Below are positions 33,147 through 43,440 of a DNA stretch of 64,000 nt, piece by piece. Under the pieces are notes generated by a model. That model worked only from the letters and a program-made list of their open reading frames with translations, was not told the origin of the DNA and ran no database searches. The stretch spans positions 100,401,319 to 100,465,318 of the forward strand of contig CP136066.1 in NCBI GenBank assembly GCA_032622095.1, read 5' to 3'. The DNA is from Siphonodentalium dalli. Its lineage: Eukaryota > Mollusca > Scaphopoda > Gadilida > Siphonodentaliidae. Each line of letters begins with the position of its first letter. Positions within the stretch are counted from its first letter, which is position 1. Position numbers and translations under genes: made by a program.

Positions 33147-34602
33147 ACTAACATGGGTGCTATTTACATTTCAGCTTTCCTGTAGTATTATTTCTTCTTT
33201 GTTTGATGACAAGCAAACGTCTGTTGGTGGTTAATCTCTAAACAAAGCAAAAACTTTTATCTCTCGATAAAACAAAATTTATGACGGTCGTTCATACCTC
33301 GATGTCGAAGGCACCGTGTTTCGATATTAGGCTACTCTCTTGCCCCTTCAAGTTTATGTGTGCGATCGAATAAAACTGTCATCTGATGTTTGGTTATGCA
33401 TTGATAGCGATCCTCGATCAACCTGTAAAGATAGCAACGATATGTGAGATTTTGTAGAATCAATGTCCTGCTTCCTTATGCATAATGTACGTGTGCTGAA
33501 AAAAATTAAGGAGAATTTTCAAAAATAAAGAATATATTAGTTGATAACACACACGTCGCTTAAAATCCCACAAGATGTGAGTGTGCGTTTAACACACATG
33601 TGTTTTCATTGAATTGAATTGAATTTACTTATAGCTATATACCAAAATGCCAAAAAGTGAAAAATATTCTTCACCACGACGACATGCTTTCTTTACTTTC
33701 TTGTTGTGCAAAATCCAAAATGAAAAGAACTCCGGGCCCATTTCAGCGACGAGGCCAAAACATGTCTCATGTCAAACAGACACGCCCCAACTGCAGACTC
33801 GGTCCACAACAGCTTTGGATATCGGTTGAGTTGATGCTGTTTTTGGGCCGAGTCCCATCCCGTTATTCTTGGTTACTGGGCCAGAAACTGTAGTTAAGAA
33901 ATTACTCCGACTGCTTTCCGATTTAATGGTTCAGATCAGGATCTAACCAGCTATTTATCATCCGACTCTAACTTGATCAAATATATTTCATTCGCCATGT
34001 GTTTCGCTCTCACTTCGATTGGCTACGAGTATAGGAGCCGGAATGTGTATAAATATGTAAAGGAGGGACAATTTTTAAATATATTGTCAAATTCGATGTA
34101 TTATTTTTGCCAACAGTCAAAAGTCATATACATGTATAAGGAGAAATCTATTATCTATTTTCAACATACTTACGTCTGTTTGTCCCCTATCTAAATTGGG
34201 GGTCCATCGATCTCGAGGTCTCCAGATGGGTCTAAATGGGACCATTTTATGGGGACATCTATTGGCATTATTTATGCAGTTGCCAAAGTCACAGTGTTTG
34301 AGTCGAGAATGGGATCGTGAATAGGGTGCCAAAACTATTTTTGCTGCAAATTTCCACCAATCTTTTATGTATATGTATAAGCAGATCCGACTTATATGTA
34401 GGAATCTCCGTGGGTCTGGGATCATCGGAGTCAGGGATTGGAGTCGAGGTAGAGATTATGGTCGTGGTAATTGGGTCACAAAATTGAAAAAACCACGACC
34501 GATTGCTAAGCCTGATCTGAACTAAGAGACATCTGTATGTGCCATTCCGGTCGTAGCATATAACCGTTCGATGAAAATATCAGTCTATTAGTGCAATGGA
34601 AG
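33147..34602. other. No gene seen; retroelement-tail-like word and repeat fragments
   Basis: At 33608-33625 the plus strand reads CATTGAATTGAATTGAATTT; reversed, this is AAATTCAATTCAATTCAATG, the kind of tandem tail found on CR1/L2-type 3' ends, implying a minus-oriented remnant to its right. The phrase GATGCTGTTTTTGGGCCGAG (33832) is matched in reverse near 35775. At 34300-34430 AAATTTCCACCAATCTTTTATG resembles the array at 57.4-60.1 kb. ORFs of 60-102 codons have no domain. Confidence 0.4.
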
Positions 34603-34604
34603 TA

Positions 34605-34817
34605 CAGTAATGCCCTAAATAATCGACTCCTTAACCACAGGATAATTATGGGTAATTTTTCAGCATTTAGTCGGAAATATGGCTTGTTGCAACTCATCGG
34701 AAAGCTCTCACCGAGAGCTTTCCGATGAATGACAACAAGCCATATTTCCGACTAAATCCTGAAAAATTACCCATAATTCTGATGTGGTTAAGGAGTCGAT
34801 TATTTAGAGCATTAGTG
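34605..34817. mobile_element. TA-flanked foldback MITE, complete (copy 2)
   Basis: A 213-bp near-perfect palindrome between TA (34603-34604) and TA (34818-34819). Arms of about 103 bp run CAGTAATGCCCTAAATAATC, GACTCCTTAACCACA, AATTATGGGTAATTTTTCAG, TTTAGTCGGAAATATGGC, TTGTTG, TCATCGGAAAGCTCTC and meet in a ~5-nt centre. CAGT ends with a TA duplication suggest the pogo/Tigger branch of Tc1/mariner. The high arm identity implies recent insertion or gene conversion between arms. Confidence 0.9.
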
Positions 34818-34819
34818 TA

Positions 34820-35490
34820 TATTACTGAGCCGGTGCCTCCGTCCATGTATTCTGATATGTTGTACCTGTATATATAGATATTACCATCATATTTAGACAG
34901 TCGGAGTCAGGAGTGGGGAGTTGACATCAGGAAGTGCACTATATAACAATTTATAAATATTGGTTTTATAAATTTATGTGGGAATAATCTAGATCGCTCA
35001 ATTAAAGGGAATTTTGAGGGAAATCTAATTACGCGGTTTGCGAAGTTGCAAGAATTACATTTTTAAAGTCAGGTGATTGTGATCGCGGTGGGGGGCACAC
35101 AAATTGATAAATTTCGAAAGTCCATGATTTTGGGGCCGTCGCGAGAATCATTGATGGTGTTCAGCACCGAAAAGTGTTGCTGTCGATTCCCACAATACTT
35201 ATATATCCGATTCAAGGGAGAGAGAAACATAGCGACAACTGAGCGACAACTGTTTAGCCTGGGTATCCCTTCTAGTTAAATAATAAAATATTCACATTAT
35301 GAATTCTTTCTCGTGAAGTTTCGATTGAAGTTATGTGGGGGAAGCTCCATTATATGCTGTCCATGCATACAACGAAACAGCTATTTTAATCCTATGGCAC
35401 ATGCATGTTCTAATGAATTACGCCTTGTGCTTGACACGAACTGATTCCGTAAGGAACTTAATGAGTCAATTAAGAGGATCGCACTAATAA
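34820..35490. other. No gene seen
   Basis: AT-rich; a 68-codon ORF at 35073-35279 carries GERNIATTERQLFS but no known domain. GCGACAACTGA is tandemly repeated near 35229. Confidence 0.35.
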
Positions 35491-35718
35491 TTAGCATTTT
35501 TCGCGATGTTCCAATTGTTTTCTTAAAATATCACTATTAAAATCATGTTGGAGTCCGAACCGAAATCGTGTTAGATCCAAAACTGCAGGAATCGTTGAAC
35601 CCCAGTGTATACATGTTTCTATAGCGGTAAATGATATATCATTTTGAAGACAGGCTAACCGCGGACATGTAAGATGTTTGATAACATGCAGGGGGTTACG
35701 TGAATGCCCGGGCTCCAC
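35491..35718 (-). other. Possible relic coding segment, unknown family
   Basis: A 75-codon minus frame with natural-looking composition (HVIKHLTCPRLACLQNDIS; CIHWGSTIPAVLDLTRFRFG). I cannot match it to a family. There is no splice donor at its end, and no partner exon. It may be a remnant of a transposable-element protein or chance. Confidence 0.25.
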
Positions 35719-37130
35719 GTGTACATGTAATACGTCTTTTGAATGAATCTACGTTATAGAAGAGTAAAGGAATGGGACTCGGTCAAAAAACAGCATCAAC
35801 GACATTCCATTTGAACACCCCACCGCTTTCCAATTATTATTTCAGTCAAAAAGTTTAACAAAAGTTGGAAAATATGTGACTGTTGGTCTAATCTCTCACT
35901 AAATACTAGTTGGAAAATCACATTATGAAAACAATATCAACCTATACTTTTGGTGTGAAAAGTGTAACATTTTTACCCCCCACCGCGTCGCCACATCCCT
36001 GGTAACGGCCTATACATTACCTGAGATATCCTGCCTTTGAATCAATGTCAGAAACGATAACCATTCAAATTCCTCATCTGATATATGATCTACATTTAAA
36101 ACTCTCCTAGTTTCAGCTATATATATGTGCGTCGATCGGCTGCATGCAGCTGTGACCCAGCATCGCTAAATATCCGCGAGGGTGTCTTTTGTTGGTATCA
36201 TCTAATATTTGAGATTTATCCGATTCTCCAAAAATTACCACAATATCAAACCAGGAACGATAACTCTCATGGTCTCGTATCTATCTGCTCAATATCATGT
36301 TATAGATCTGAGATACATCTGATTCTCCACAATACCAAACACGCTTTATACAGGAGCTGGGTCCAACCCAAATAACGATTATCTTACGAATAAATCATTG
36401 CAATTGAATTCTATCAGATCAAAAATACCCGCCTCCGGCGACTATTTCATAGTTCTGCCTATAATTGTATTTCCACGATCGATGTTATTGTGGTATATAC
36501 TTAAATGACGCCATTGTCACACTCGTGTGTCTTAGGAAATATATGCCGCTTGCTGCATACACATGCAGGCTATAATCAATGGGGAATCGTGCCCGAAAGG
36601 AAGTACGATGACCAATTAGATCATATTCTTTCGTTGGAATTCTCCATTGTGTTGATTGTCTACCGTTCCATATGTACTTTGAACAGACAAGAGATTGTAT
36701 AGGAAATGGAAATGGTAATATAGGGTTTTCGTCTGGCGCATGTGTCAATCTTTGAACATTTAACGGCAATGTTCCCCATTTCATATTCTAAAGCATTTTA
36801 TACTTTCGGCGAGGTGACCACATGTACTGTTTGAAAAATTGGTTAGCGTCAAAAAAGTACCCTAAAACATAATATATAGGCAGGGACCAATATACATCGC
36901 TTTGAAGCAAGTCATGCTGTATGACTGATATGTTATCATATCATATCATAGCACACATTTCTTGTATAGCGCACATATCACCGAGGTTTCAAGGCGCTTG
37001 ACAATATTAAAATAAAAAACAAATTCCAAAATTTACAGTTATAACATGCGATAATTATATGTAGCCCGCATTGAAATCTGGTTCATTAGTTACACGCCTA
37101 TATGTTCAGAATAACATTCCGTGAATAAAT
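35719..37130. other. No gene seen
   Basis: Contains a reversed fragment resembling 33832 near 35770, and CATATCATATCATA near 36945. A 99-codon minus ORF at 36485-36784 has no domain. Confidence 0.35.
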
Positions 37131-37471
37131 GAGTTTACAAAAGTCCTTTTAATTCATCATATCCAGGGCATAGCTGCGGGTGATCAACGGTAAAGAATTC
37201 CAGAGAGTCTATGGTCTCTTGTCTATTCCGGCTATGGAAAACGCAGGCTATGGTCTTACAATCTCGTCCAAATACGGATACGATAGGCGAGAATCGCATG
37301 CGTTTTGATATGTCGATGCCGTCTGGAGAGTTTGGCGGGACCAGCATCCCGTCTCGATTTGCTCAGTCTACCCTTGATGCTATAAAGTGGTAGCCGCGGG
37401 CGCTTATATATAGAGTTGTTTTTATGAGCCATCAGGCCCCCGCGGCAGCGGTCGCTGGCGCGACCTGACTG

Positions 37472-37632
37472 CCTCGATATCAATTTGAAAAAGGGGTGAC
37501 GTTGCTTAACGCGCCTGCGGCGCTTCAATAACAGGTCTTAGACAATTACAGGCCTCGATATCAATTTGAAAAAGGGGTGACGTTACTTAACGCGCCTGCG
37601 GCGCTTCAATAACAGGTCTTAGACAGTGCCGT
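37472..37632 (+). repeat. 81-bp tandem duplication
   Basis: CCTCGATATCAATTTGAAAA starts at 37472 and 37553. The two units, through AAGGGGTGACGTT, ACGCGCCTGCGGCGCTTCAA and CAGGTCTTAGACA, differ at only a few positions (for example GCTTAA versus ACTTAA). The word GCGCCTGCGGCGC is itself a short palindrome. Recent duplication. The neighbouring 37135-37530 has opposing ORFs without domains. Confidence 0.9.
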
Positions 37633-37799
37633 CCGCCTCCCCCAAGCCCACCCACCCTAAAAGTGATTTTTCCTATAGTGTTTTTGAAACGTGTCTCTTT
37701 GTGGTGTCATTCTTTTGGTATGATTTTTTACTAAATAACGGGTATGTTAGAGTTACATTTCTTTGAATTTTACAATCGAAACATATTCGCATGCGATGC

Positions 37800-38164
37800 T
37801 GAGTCACGCGGGACACGGCAAACTAAATCGCGCGCAAATTGGCTTGCGATTTTTCAGCATCCCACCCCATTTGGCATGCGATAGCGTTTGTACTAGGTGG
37901 GAAAACGTCACCGAAACTACTGTCAACCTTCGTGTGCACTACGAACATTAAGTCCTCTGATCTGAGATGCCTGGGTGGTGCATATGCACATATATTATCA
38001 TTGAGATATTGCGGTGCACAGATTTTTGATGACTTGTAAGTCATTGTGAGCCAATGTAGTGTGAACAATATCTGGGTAATGTGATCTTTACGTGGGATTT
38101 TACACACCATGCACTCTGGTCGCGGTGTTTTGTATTCGCTGCAGTCTCGACATTTATTTTTTGG
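37800..38164 (-). pseudogene. CR1-like reverse transcriptase, C-terminal part
   Basis: On the minus strand the translation shows LQRIQNTATRV (near 38140), DHITQILFTLHWL, then APQYLNDNI, RHLRSEDLMFV and SFGDVFPPSTNA. These are the blocks LQR-x-QN-A-R, DHITP-L--LHWL-V, P-YL, LRS and FG-RAFS--AP that follow the palm in CR1-type elements. It continues the fragment at 38566-38760, from which it is separated by a TTAA-flanked MITE. Frames are disrupted; the element is dead. Confidence 0.75.
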
Positions 38165-38565
38165 TTAACCCTTTACCCAACAGAAGGGCCCTGTGCCAAT
38201 GCATTCTCTTATATATGCGAGTCGACCATAGGTCGCCTCGCATATATAAGAGAATGCATTGGCTTAACACATTAAAAATTATAAAATTGTTAAAGAATGT
38301 AAGAAAAAATGGTAAAAAGTGTTAAAAAATGTTTTTTTTTTAGGCCAATGCATTCTCTTATATATGCGAGGCGACCTATGGTCGACTCGCATATATAAGA
38401 GAATGCATTGGCACAGGGCATAACTGTAACCATCACAATATGGTCAATGAGCCGGTTCCAATGATATCCATATTTGTATGGTTCTATTGAGACAGACCGA
38501 AGATATTTTAGGCTGTTGAAGCTTTATTTGGCCGGTTTTGGCCGGTTTGTTGGGTAAAGGGTTAA
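38165..38565. mobile_element. TTAA-flanked double-palindrome MITE, piggyBac-like (copy 3)
   Basis: TTAA at 38165-38168 and 38562-38565 brackets 393 bp with 14-bp perfect terminal inverted repeats CCCTTTACCCAACA. Inside are two ~70-bp palindromes (38197-38266 and about 38343-38413), each built from CCAATGCATTCTCTTATATA, TGCGAGTCGACCATAGG and CGCCTCGCATATATAAGAG. The two palindromes are in opposite orientation to one another, so the whole insert folds on itself. It interrupts a CR1-like RT, which gives an independent boundary. Confidence 0.9.
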
Positions 38566-38760
38566 CAAACCACATCAAAGAATTTCGGTAGCTTGTGATG
38601 AACGCATGCACTAATACTTCTGTGGCATATCTGGTCAGATGCCGCCATATTCGACTGATATTACGGAGATGATAATTTGCTGACTGACAGAGTGTCGTTA
38701 TATGTCTGTCCATTGTAAGATTATAATCTATAGGTGAACGCATAGGTTTCTTGTCGAAAT
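38566..38760 (-). pseudogene. CR1-like reverse transcriptase, thumb part
   Basis: Minus-strand translation LTMDRHITTLCQSANYHLRN, ISRIWRHLTRYATEVLVHAF and ITSY matches the canonical CR1 order (L-G--D--L-M--H, C--A-YHLR-I--IR--L----T--LV-AF--SR-DYCN). It is cut off after N-S-L where the MITE begins, and resumes at 38164. Upstream (right) sequence is too decayed to read. Confidence 0.75.
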
Positions 38761-38761
38761 A

Positions 38762-39476
38762 TTCGGTGTTATTTCACACACACTTATAAGAACAGAACTT
38801 ACTTCTACCATGGAACGTGTTATAGTTAACAAAAGTGGTATGAAATTGTTTTAATTTAATTAATTTAACACAGAGGGGGGGGGGGGGGGGGAATAAAATC
38901 AAATATTTGCATCTGCACATAAATGCATCTTTGTAAATTGATTATGGCAATGGCTGCGGAGAAATCGAGGGTGTGTTATCTAGTCTTGTCAATTGCATGT
39001 TTCAAAGTCGATGTCAATTATTAAAAGTTAGCTGTTCACAGTTTTTTTTAAATTTCCCATCTGGTATGATGAGCCAAAGTCAACTATATACCAATATTGA
39101 TGTACACTAGCTCGAAAGTATCTTCCGGAATTCTTTTGATGCCAACGCGCATTATTACGAGCCCAAAAAATGGAGTCAAAATCCAATATGGCGGTTACTT
39201 TTGAATAATCACGTTTCCGCTCATATTTTCTATGTTTTAGCGAAATTTGACGAGCATGTGGTCTGAAAATCGCTGTTTATGAATAAAGCAATCTCTTTTC
39301 CATTCGGATATAGAAAATATATCGTTGTATAGGACTCTCCTTTCACGGAAAAACTTGATTTGAATAAAAAGCGGTATATCGCAGTCCGAGGCGAGTAAAT
39401 AAATGAGAAAAATAAATATATAAAACGTCACAGGCTAATGTTATATAGAGTGTAGATCCAGATGCTGACAGATTAC
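38762..39476. other. No gene seen; G run
   Basis: A ~16-base G run sits at 38876-38891. Otherwise AT-rich without recognised repeats. If the exon at 39477-39684 is real, this would be its 3' flank. Confidence 0.4.
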
Positions 39477-39684
39477 TCAATCCGAATCAGTTGATTCCGA
39501 TTCTGAGACAAAATTAGAGAACATTTCACCGTCGTCATCTTTTTTGTCTGATGTTTCTGCATGTAAAGACTTCCACATGTAATATCGGATCCTCCGACAA
39601 CGCCGGCTCGTGATGCCCTTTTTCATAGTTCCATCCTCATCAAATTCCGATCTAGAAACCACAAGCTTCCTGTATAACAAGGTT
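39477..39684 (-). CDS. Possible terminal exon, acidic C-terminus
   Basis: On the minus strand TTTCAACGTTGTTCCCAG resembles a polypyrimidine-AG acceptor ending at 39685. The open frame that follows reads LLYRKLVVSRSEFDEDG, a basic stretch SRRCRRIRYYMWKSL, and an acidic tail ending SESESTDSD before TGA (39477-39479). Composition and charge pattern look like a genuine protein end. I recognise no family. The upstream intron would contain a retrotransposon tail (39.7-39.86 kb). No minus-strand AATAAA was found nearby. The alternative is a 77-codon intact ORF beginning at 39710. Confidence 0.35.
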
Positions 39685-39710
39685 CTGGGAACAACGTTGA
39701 AATAACTCAA

Positions 39711-39862
39711 CGAGTATGCACGCTACTATATACAACTATATTATATCCACGTATACCTCCATGCAACAATTTATATTTGCATCGATATTTGCAATAGGTT
39801 TCTGTTATATCTATTTTGATTATCAGAATACTAATAAATTGAATTGAATTGAATACATGGTT
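39711..39862 (+). mobile_element. Non-LTR retrotransposon 3' tail (GAATT repeats)
   Basis: AATAAATTGAATTGAATTGA at 39833-39856 is a polyadenylation signal followed by a TTGAA tandem tail, as in many CR1/L2-type 3' ends. The upstream ~120 bp are AT-rich and would be untranslated region. The left border is not defined. Confidence 0.5.
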
Positions 39863-40139
39863 AGTTGGAACAGGGATGGTGGGTGCTCCATTGTCGAGCA
39901 AGGTGATTGACACGTCTGATGTGAGGTGTTAAGGACAGTTTGCATGGTGGACGGTCTTCCTCGCCATCGATGACCGAACAGTGTCGATATGCCTTATACG
40001 AGATGTCCATACATGCATCAAACACGTGAAACTACCTATACTCTACTGCCAGTTTAGTTGGTTCAGCCTCAAACACTTTTTGCCGTTCCGATGCGAAAGA
40101 ATTATTCCAAGGAAACCGATGATAAAAACCATATAAAAA

Positions 40140-41690
40140 ACAACCCTGGCTAGCCCGCGAAGGCAACAATATGAGGAAAATTTATAAGAAGAATCTAAGA
40201 ACCTACCTTAAGGGCCACAGTAATACTAGCAGAACAGAACTCCTCCAGAGCGAGAAAGAATATAAAAAGTGCCTGAATAAATCAATTAAAATATACGAAA
40301 TGAAATGCAGATTAATATTGAACATCTCTATAAACACGACCCGAAAGCTTATAGTAAAGGAACGTGACACTGCACGAGATATTGGCGGGAATAATGATGA
40401 GCTCAGCGGACATTTTTAGCAGCTAAATGCACCACACGATCCCCACGATACTGGCATTTATTATGCACGATAATGGGGTATGGATCGAAACTCCCTGAGT
40501 CCCCCACGGTTACAATCTCGGACAGGTCGGATTTACTTAAGACACCCACCACTTGTATAAACCATTTAATGTATGGAGTCTTCAGAATAGGACGAGTACA
40601 CAAACTGTCGAGCAATGCATATTTGCGATTATTTGACACTATTGTTATATCCATCCTGATTTATGGTTCAGAAATATGGGGAGTGGGAACAACTCCATCA
40701 TAGAAAGCCTGGATGCATTGGATTTTTTTTTTAAATGTTGCTTCACTTAAGATTGGGTCGATACTCCCTGGATGTCACCATTAAGGTGGTGATTATTAGT
40801 TATTGTATCAAGCTTTTGAACGGATCAGTTAATTCTCTCCCCAAAAAACTATCAAACTGCCCTCGTGATATCCGAAACTGAAGGATTTTACGCACCTTGG
40901 CTGAGAAAAGTGAAGAGCAAATGATTGTGGGTTATCGTATTTGTAGATCTGACATAATCTCGCCATATATTTAAATATAACCATATCGCTGGTGAAACAG
41001 AAACTAGCAGATCAATATATTCAACAATGTCATGAATAATGTAAAGGCACTAAACGCGGAATATACAGGATATTACAACCGGACTTTGGTCAGGAATATT
41101 ACATCTTCGAGTTGCGTGATGACATAAAATTTACCCAAACTCGATTCAGAACAAGCAACCTCTCATTACCAATAGAAACGGGTAGGTGGAATAGTTCACC
41201 CCGCGGGATGATCGAAGATGTACACTATGTAACAACGTCCAAATCGGTGACGAAATTCATTATATTGTTTACTGTCAATCGTTGTCAACAGAGTGATAAA
41301 ATGCTGCTGCACAAGTCATATTGGAACTGCCTAAGTCCAATGAAACTAAGAATCCTGTTCTTCACGAGAAAACCATTGATAGCTAGGAGACTTTGAAAAT
41401 TTGTCAAGATTGTGGAGGCCCGATTAGACACTGCCGGATGAGGTCGGAGATATCCCGCAAACTATGCCTCCCGATGGTTATGCCCATAGGTGGTACGATG
41501 TGGGGTCTTTGTCTGAGTGACTGGTCTACCCTGCCCTGATCGGTTACAACCAGAATAATGTATTATTGAATTGATACTTTCTTTTGTTCGTCTCACAGTT
41601 CCTCCGATATTATGTATATCCAATGTAAACATGTTTTCTTTCAACCATTGATATATGGTAAAAGAACTAAATTTATATATCTAAGGAATG
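40140..41690 (+). pseudogene. CR1/L2-like retrotransposon ORF2 relic, RT core deleted
   Basis: Near 40160-40340 is the endonuclease-to-RT linker (RTELLQSEKEYKKCLNKSIK), basic and coiled. At 40560-40690 comes the RT thumb with LRLFDTIVISILIYGSEIWG. At 41110-41390 is the C-terminal domain (TRFRTSNLSLPIETGRWNS, then a degraded C--C/H/C segment, KMLLHKSYWN, MKLRILF). The whole catalytic palm that should lie between linker and thumb (some 250-300 residues) is missing; only about 150 bp separate them. Frameshifts occur throughout. It is a dead, internally deleted copy. Confidence 0.8.
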
Positions 41691-41699
41691 TTAATATAC

Positions 41700-42487
41700 A
41701 TTGGACACAACCATGAGAATTTGGAATATTTACGTGCGCTCGCGCAACAGTATGGCGATCAGACAGATTCGTACCTTGGTGTCACTCTACTAGTAGGGCG
41801 GCTCCGTGTCAAAAAAAGGGTGAATCGTGCATTTTATGGTAAAACCTGAGGTGATATCTTGTGAATTTGGATATCATGCCAAGCTAGGGAGAGCCCATGG
41901 TTGCCATGGTAACCACCGAAAAACATAGCCGCCAAAAATGCCAAATTGGCTTTTTGCGGAAGTGCGATTTTGGTGCCCCTCTCCCTGCACTGCACCCCTG
42001 ACTCTTTCCACATTCATCCAAATGTTCACCCAGTGAAATTTTGCGATATTCTCGTTGATTTATCTCGAACACCAACTGTATATACACGCAAAAGAAATTT
42101 TCCACAACTGGGCACTCGGATATACGCGGAATTCTGTTCTTTAATTGCCTGTTGGATTCTGGGACTTTTATGAATTTTGCTTAATCCGTAAGAGCTGCAT
42201 TTAGATAGATAATTTTTTAATGGCTAAAAGATGCAAAATTTGCAGACATATGAGCATAAGCATATATACAAAAGAGTAACACAGAGTGTGACATTCATAT
42301 AGTATAAATATAAAAAGTATAGATATATAAATATAGCAAGAATGCAGCTTGACAGTTCTGTAGAGGGACAAGATAGTGAATAAACCTAGCTTAGTAATGA
42401 CTACTAAATAGATACTCGTACCTTTATATATATATTATGCGTGGATAAAAATACAAGCCATCTATATATATGCAAATAATTATAGTG
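41700..42487. other. No gene seen; X-box-bearing repeat
   Basis: Contains the X-box described separately and a 75-codon plus ORF (41946-42173) that I cannot assign. AT-rich beyond 42180. Confidence 0.35.
41899..41914. promoter_or_regulatory. RFX X-box-like imperfect palindrome
   Basis: GGTTGCCATGGTAACC contains GTTGCC-AT-GGTAAC, an exact fit to the RFX consensus GTNRCC-N(0-3)-RGYAAC. Related words are at 50711 (GTTGCCATACCAAC) and 51254 (GTTGCTATGGTAAC). Their surroundings look like repeats rather than promoters, so function is doubtful. Confidence 0.35.
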
Positions 42488-42607
42488 ATACTTGTTTTAG
42501 GGGGTAGCAGGAAGACAGCCCGACAATATATACAGCATTTATATTATTATATGTTACTGTCATTGTATTATTCATGTGTATATTGTAAATAAATTATCCT
42601 ATCCTAT

Positions 42608-42610
<3 letters not shown>
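42488..42610 (+). mobile_element. Non-LTR retrotransposon 3' terminus (tail ATCCT repeats)
   Basis: GGGGGTAGCAGGAAGACAGCC resembles GGGGACGGCAGGAAGACAGCC at 11740, followed by AT-rich text, AAATAAATT and three ATCCT units. It may be the 3' end of the relic at 40.1-41.7 kb, but the intervening 800 bp do not show continuity. Confidence 0.65.

Positions 42611-42659
<49 letters not shown>
42610..42659. repeat. (TA)n microsatellite, ~25 units
   Basis: An uninterrupted alternating TA run that begins directly at the ATCCT tail of the retrotransposon terminus, so it probably grew from the tail. Confidence 0.95.
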
Positions 42660-42663
<4 letters not shown>

Positions 42664-42939
42664 AACATGAAAAATCAACCCGTGCTATCCCACCCTCCTC
42701 CCTCAACATGACTGTCATGTTGCTTAAGAGATACTAGTAAGAGAACTAACAGCTCTTCGCCACCTGCATATACACACTGCTGCCATTTCATCTCAAATTT
42801 TGTAAGATATTCGGCTTCTTTATCAGTTAGGCATTTAGAGAACTTTGTGACAAACTTCTCCTCATTTGTAGGAAGTTTCTTGTAAAAACGATCGTCCAAG
42901 AGTGTATCTTCCGATTTGTTGGCATGTTGTCAGAACAAA

Positions 42940-43440
42940 GGGAATTTTTTGAACAGCTGGATGGGCGTATGTGACCCAGTTTGTGATTTCTAGATGGACT
43001 GGTGGCAGCACAAGAATACACAAGGATAGCCCAGTGGCTGCTGTGATTATGCATACATATTGGAATTTGGCAACGAGAAATTTTTAATTTCCTCCACGCA
43101 CGACTTACACCCAATTTTTGAACAGCTGGACAGGTTAATTGTGACCTAGTTTTTTATTTTGAGATGGACTAGTAGCGGCACAAAACGAATCCAGAACAAT
43201 ATCCTCGTGGCTGCTATGGTTATGCCTACGCAGGCGATTTAGCAACGAAAACTGACCTTTTTTCATTATGTTAACCCCATGCACGACTTACGCCCAATTT
43301 TGAACAGCTAGACGAGCGTATGTGACCTGGTTTGTGATTTCTAGATGGACTAGTCGCGGCACAAGAAGAAACCAGAAAGGATGGCACCGTAGCTGCTGTG
43401 ATTATGCATACATACATGTGGGCAATTCAGTAACGATTAT
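42940..43440 (+). repeat. CACGACTT...GAACAGCT tandem repeat, three ~175-bp units
   Basis: TTTTGAACAGCTGGA-G, TGTGACC-AGTTTGTGATTT, TAGATGGACTAGT-GCGGCAC, GTGGCTGCT-TG-TTATGC, CAACGA-AA and CACGACTTACGCCC recur with starts near 42948, 43116 and 43300. The family reappears at 45.74-46.46 kb. A minus ORF pair at 42675-43114 overlaps it and is not a gene. Confidence 0.75.
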
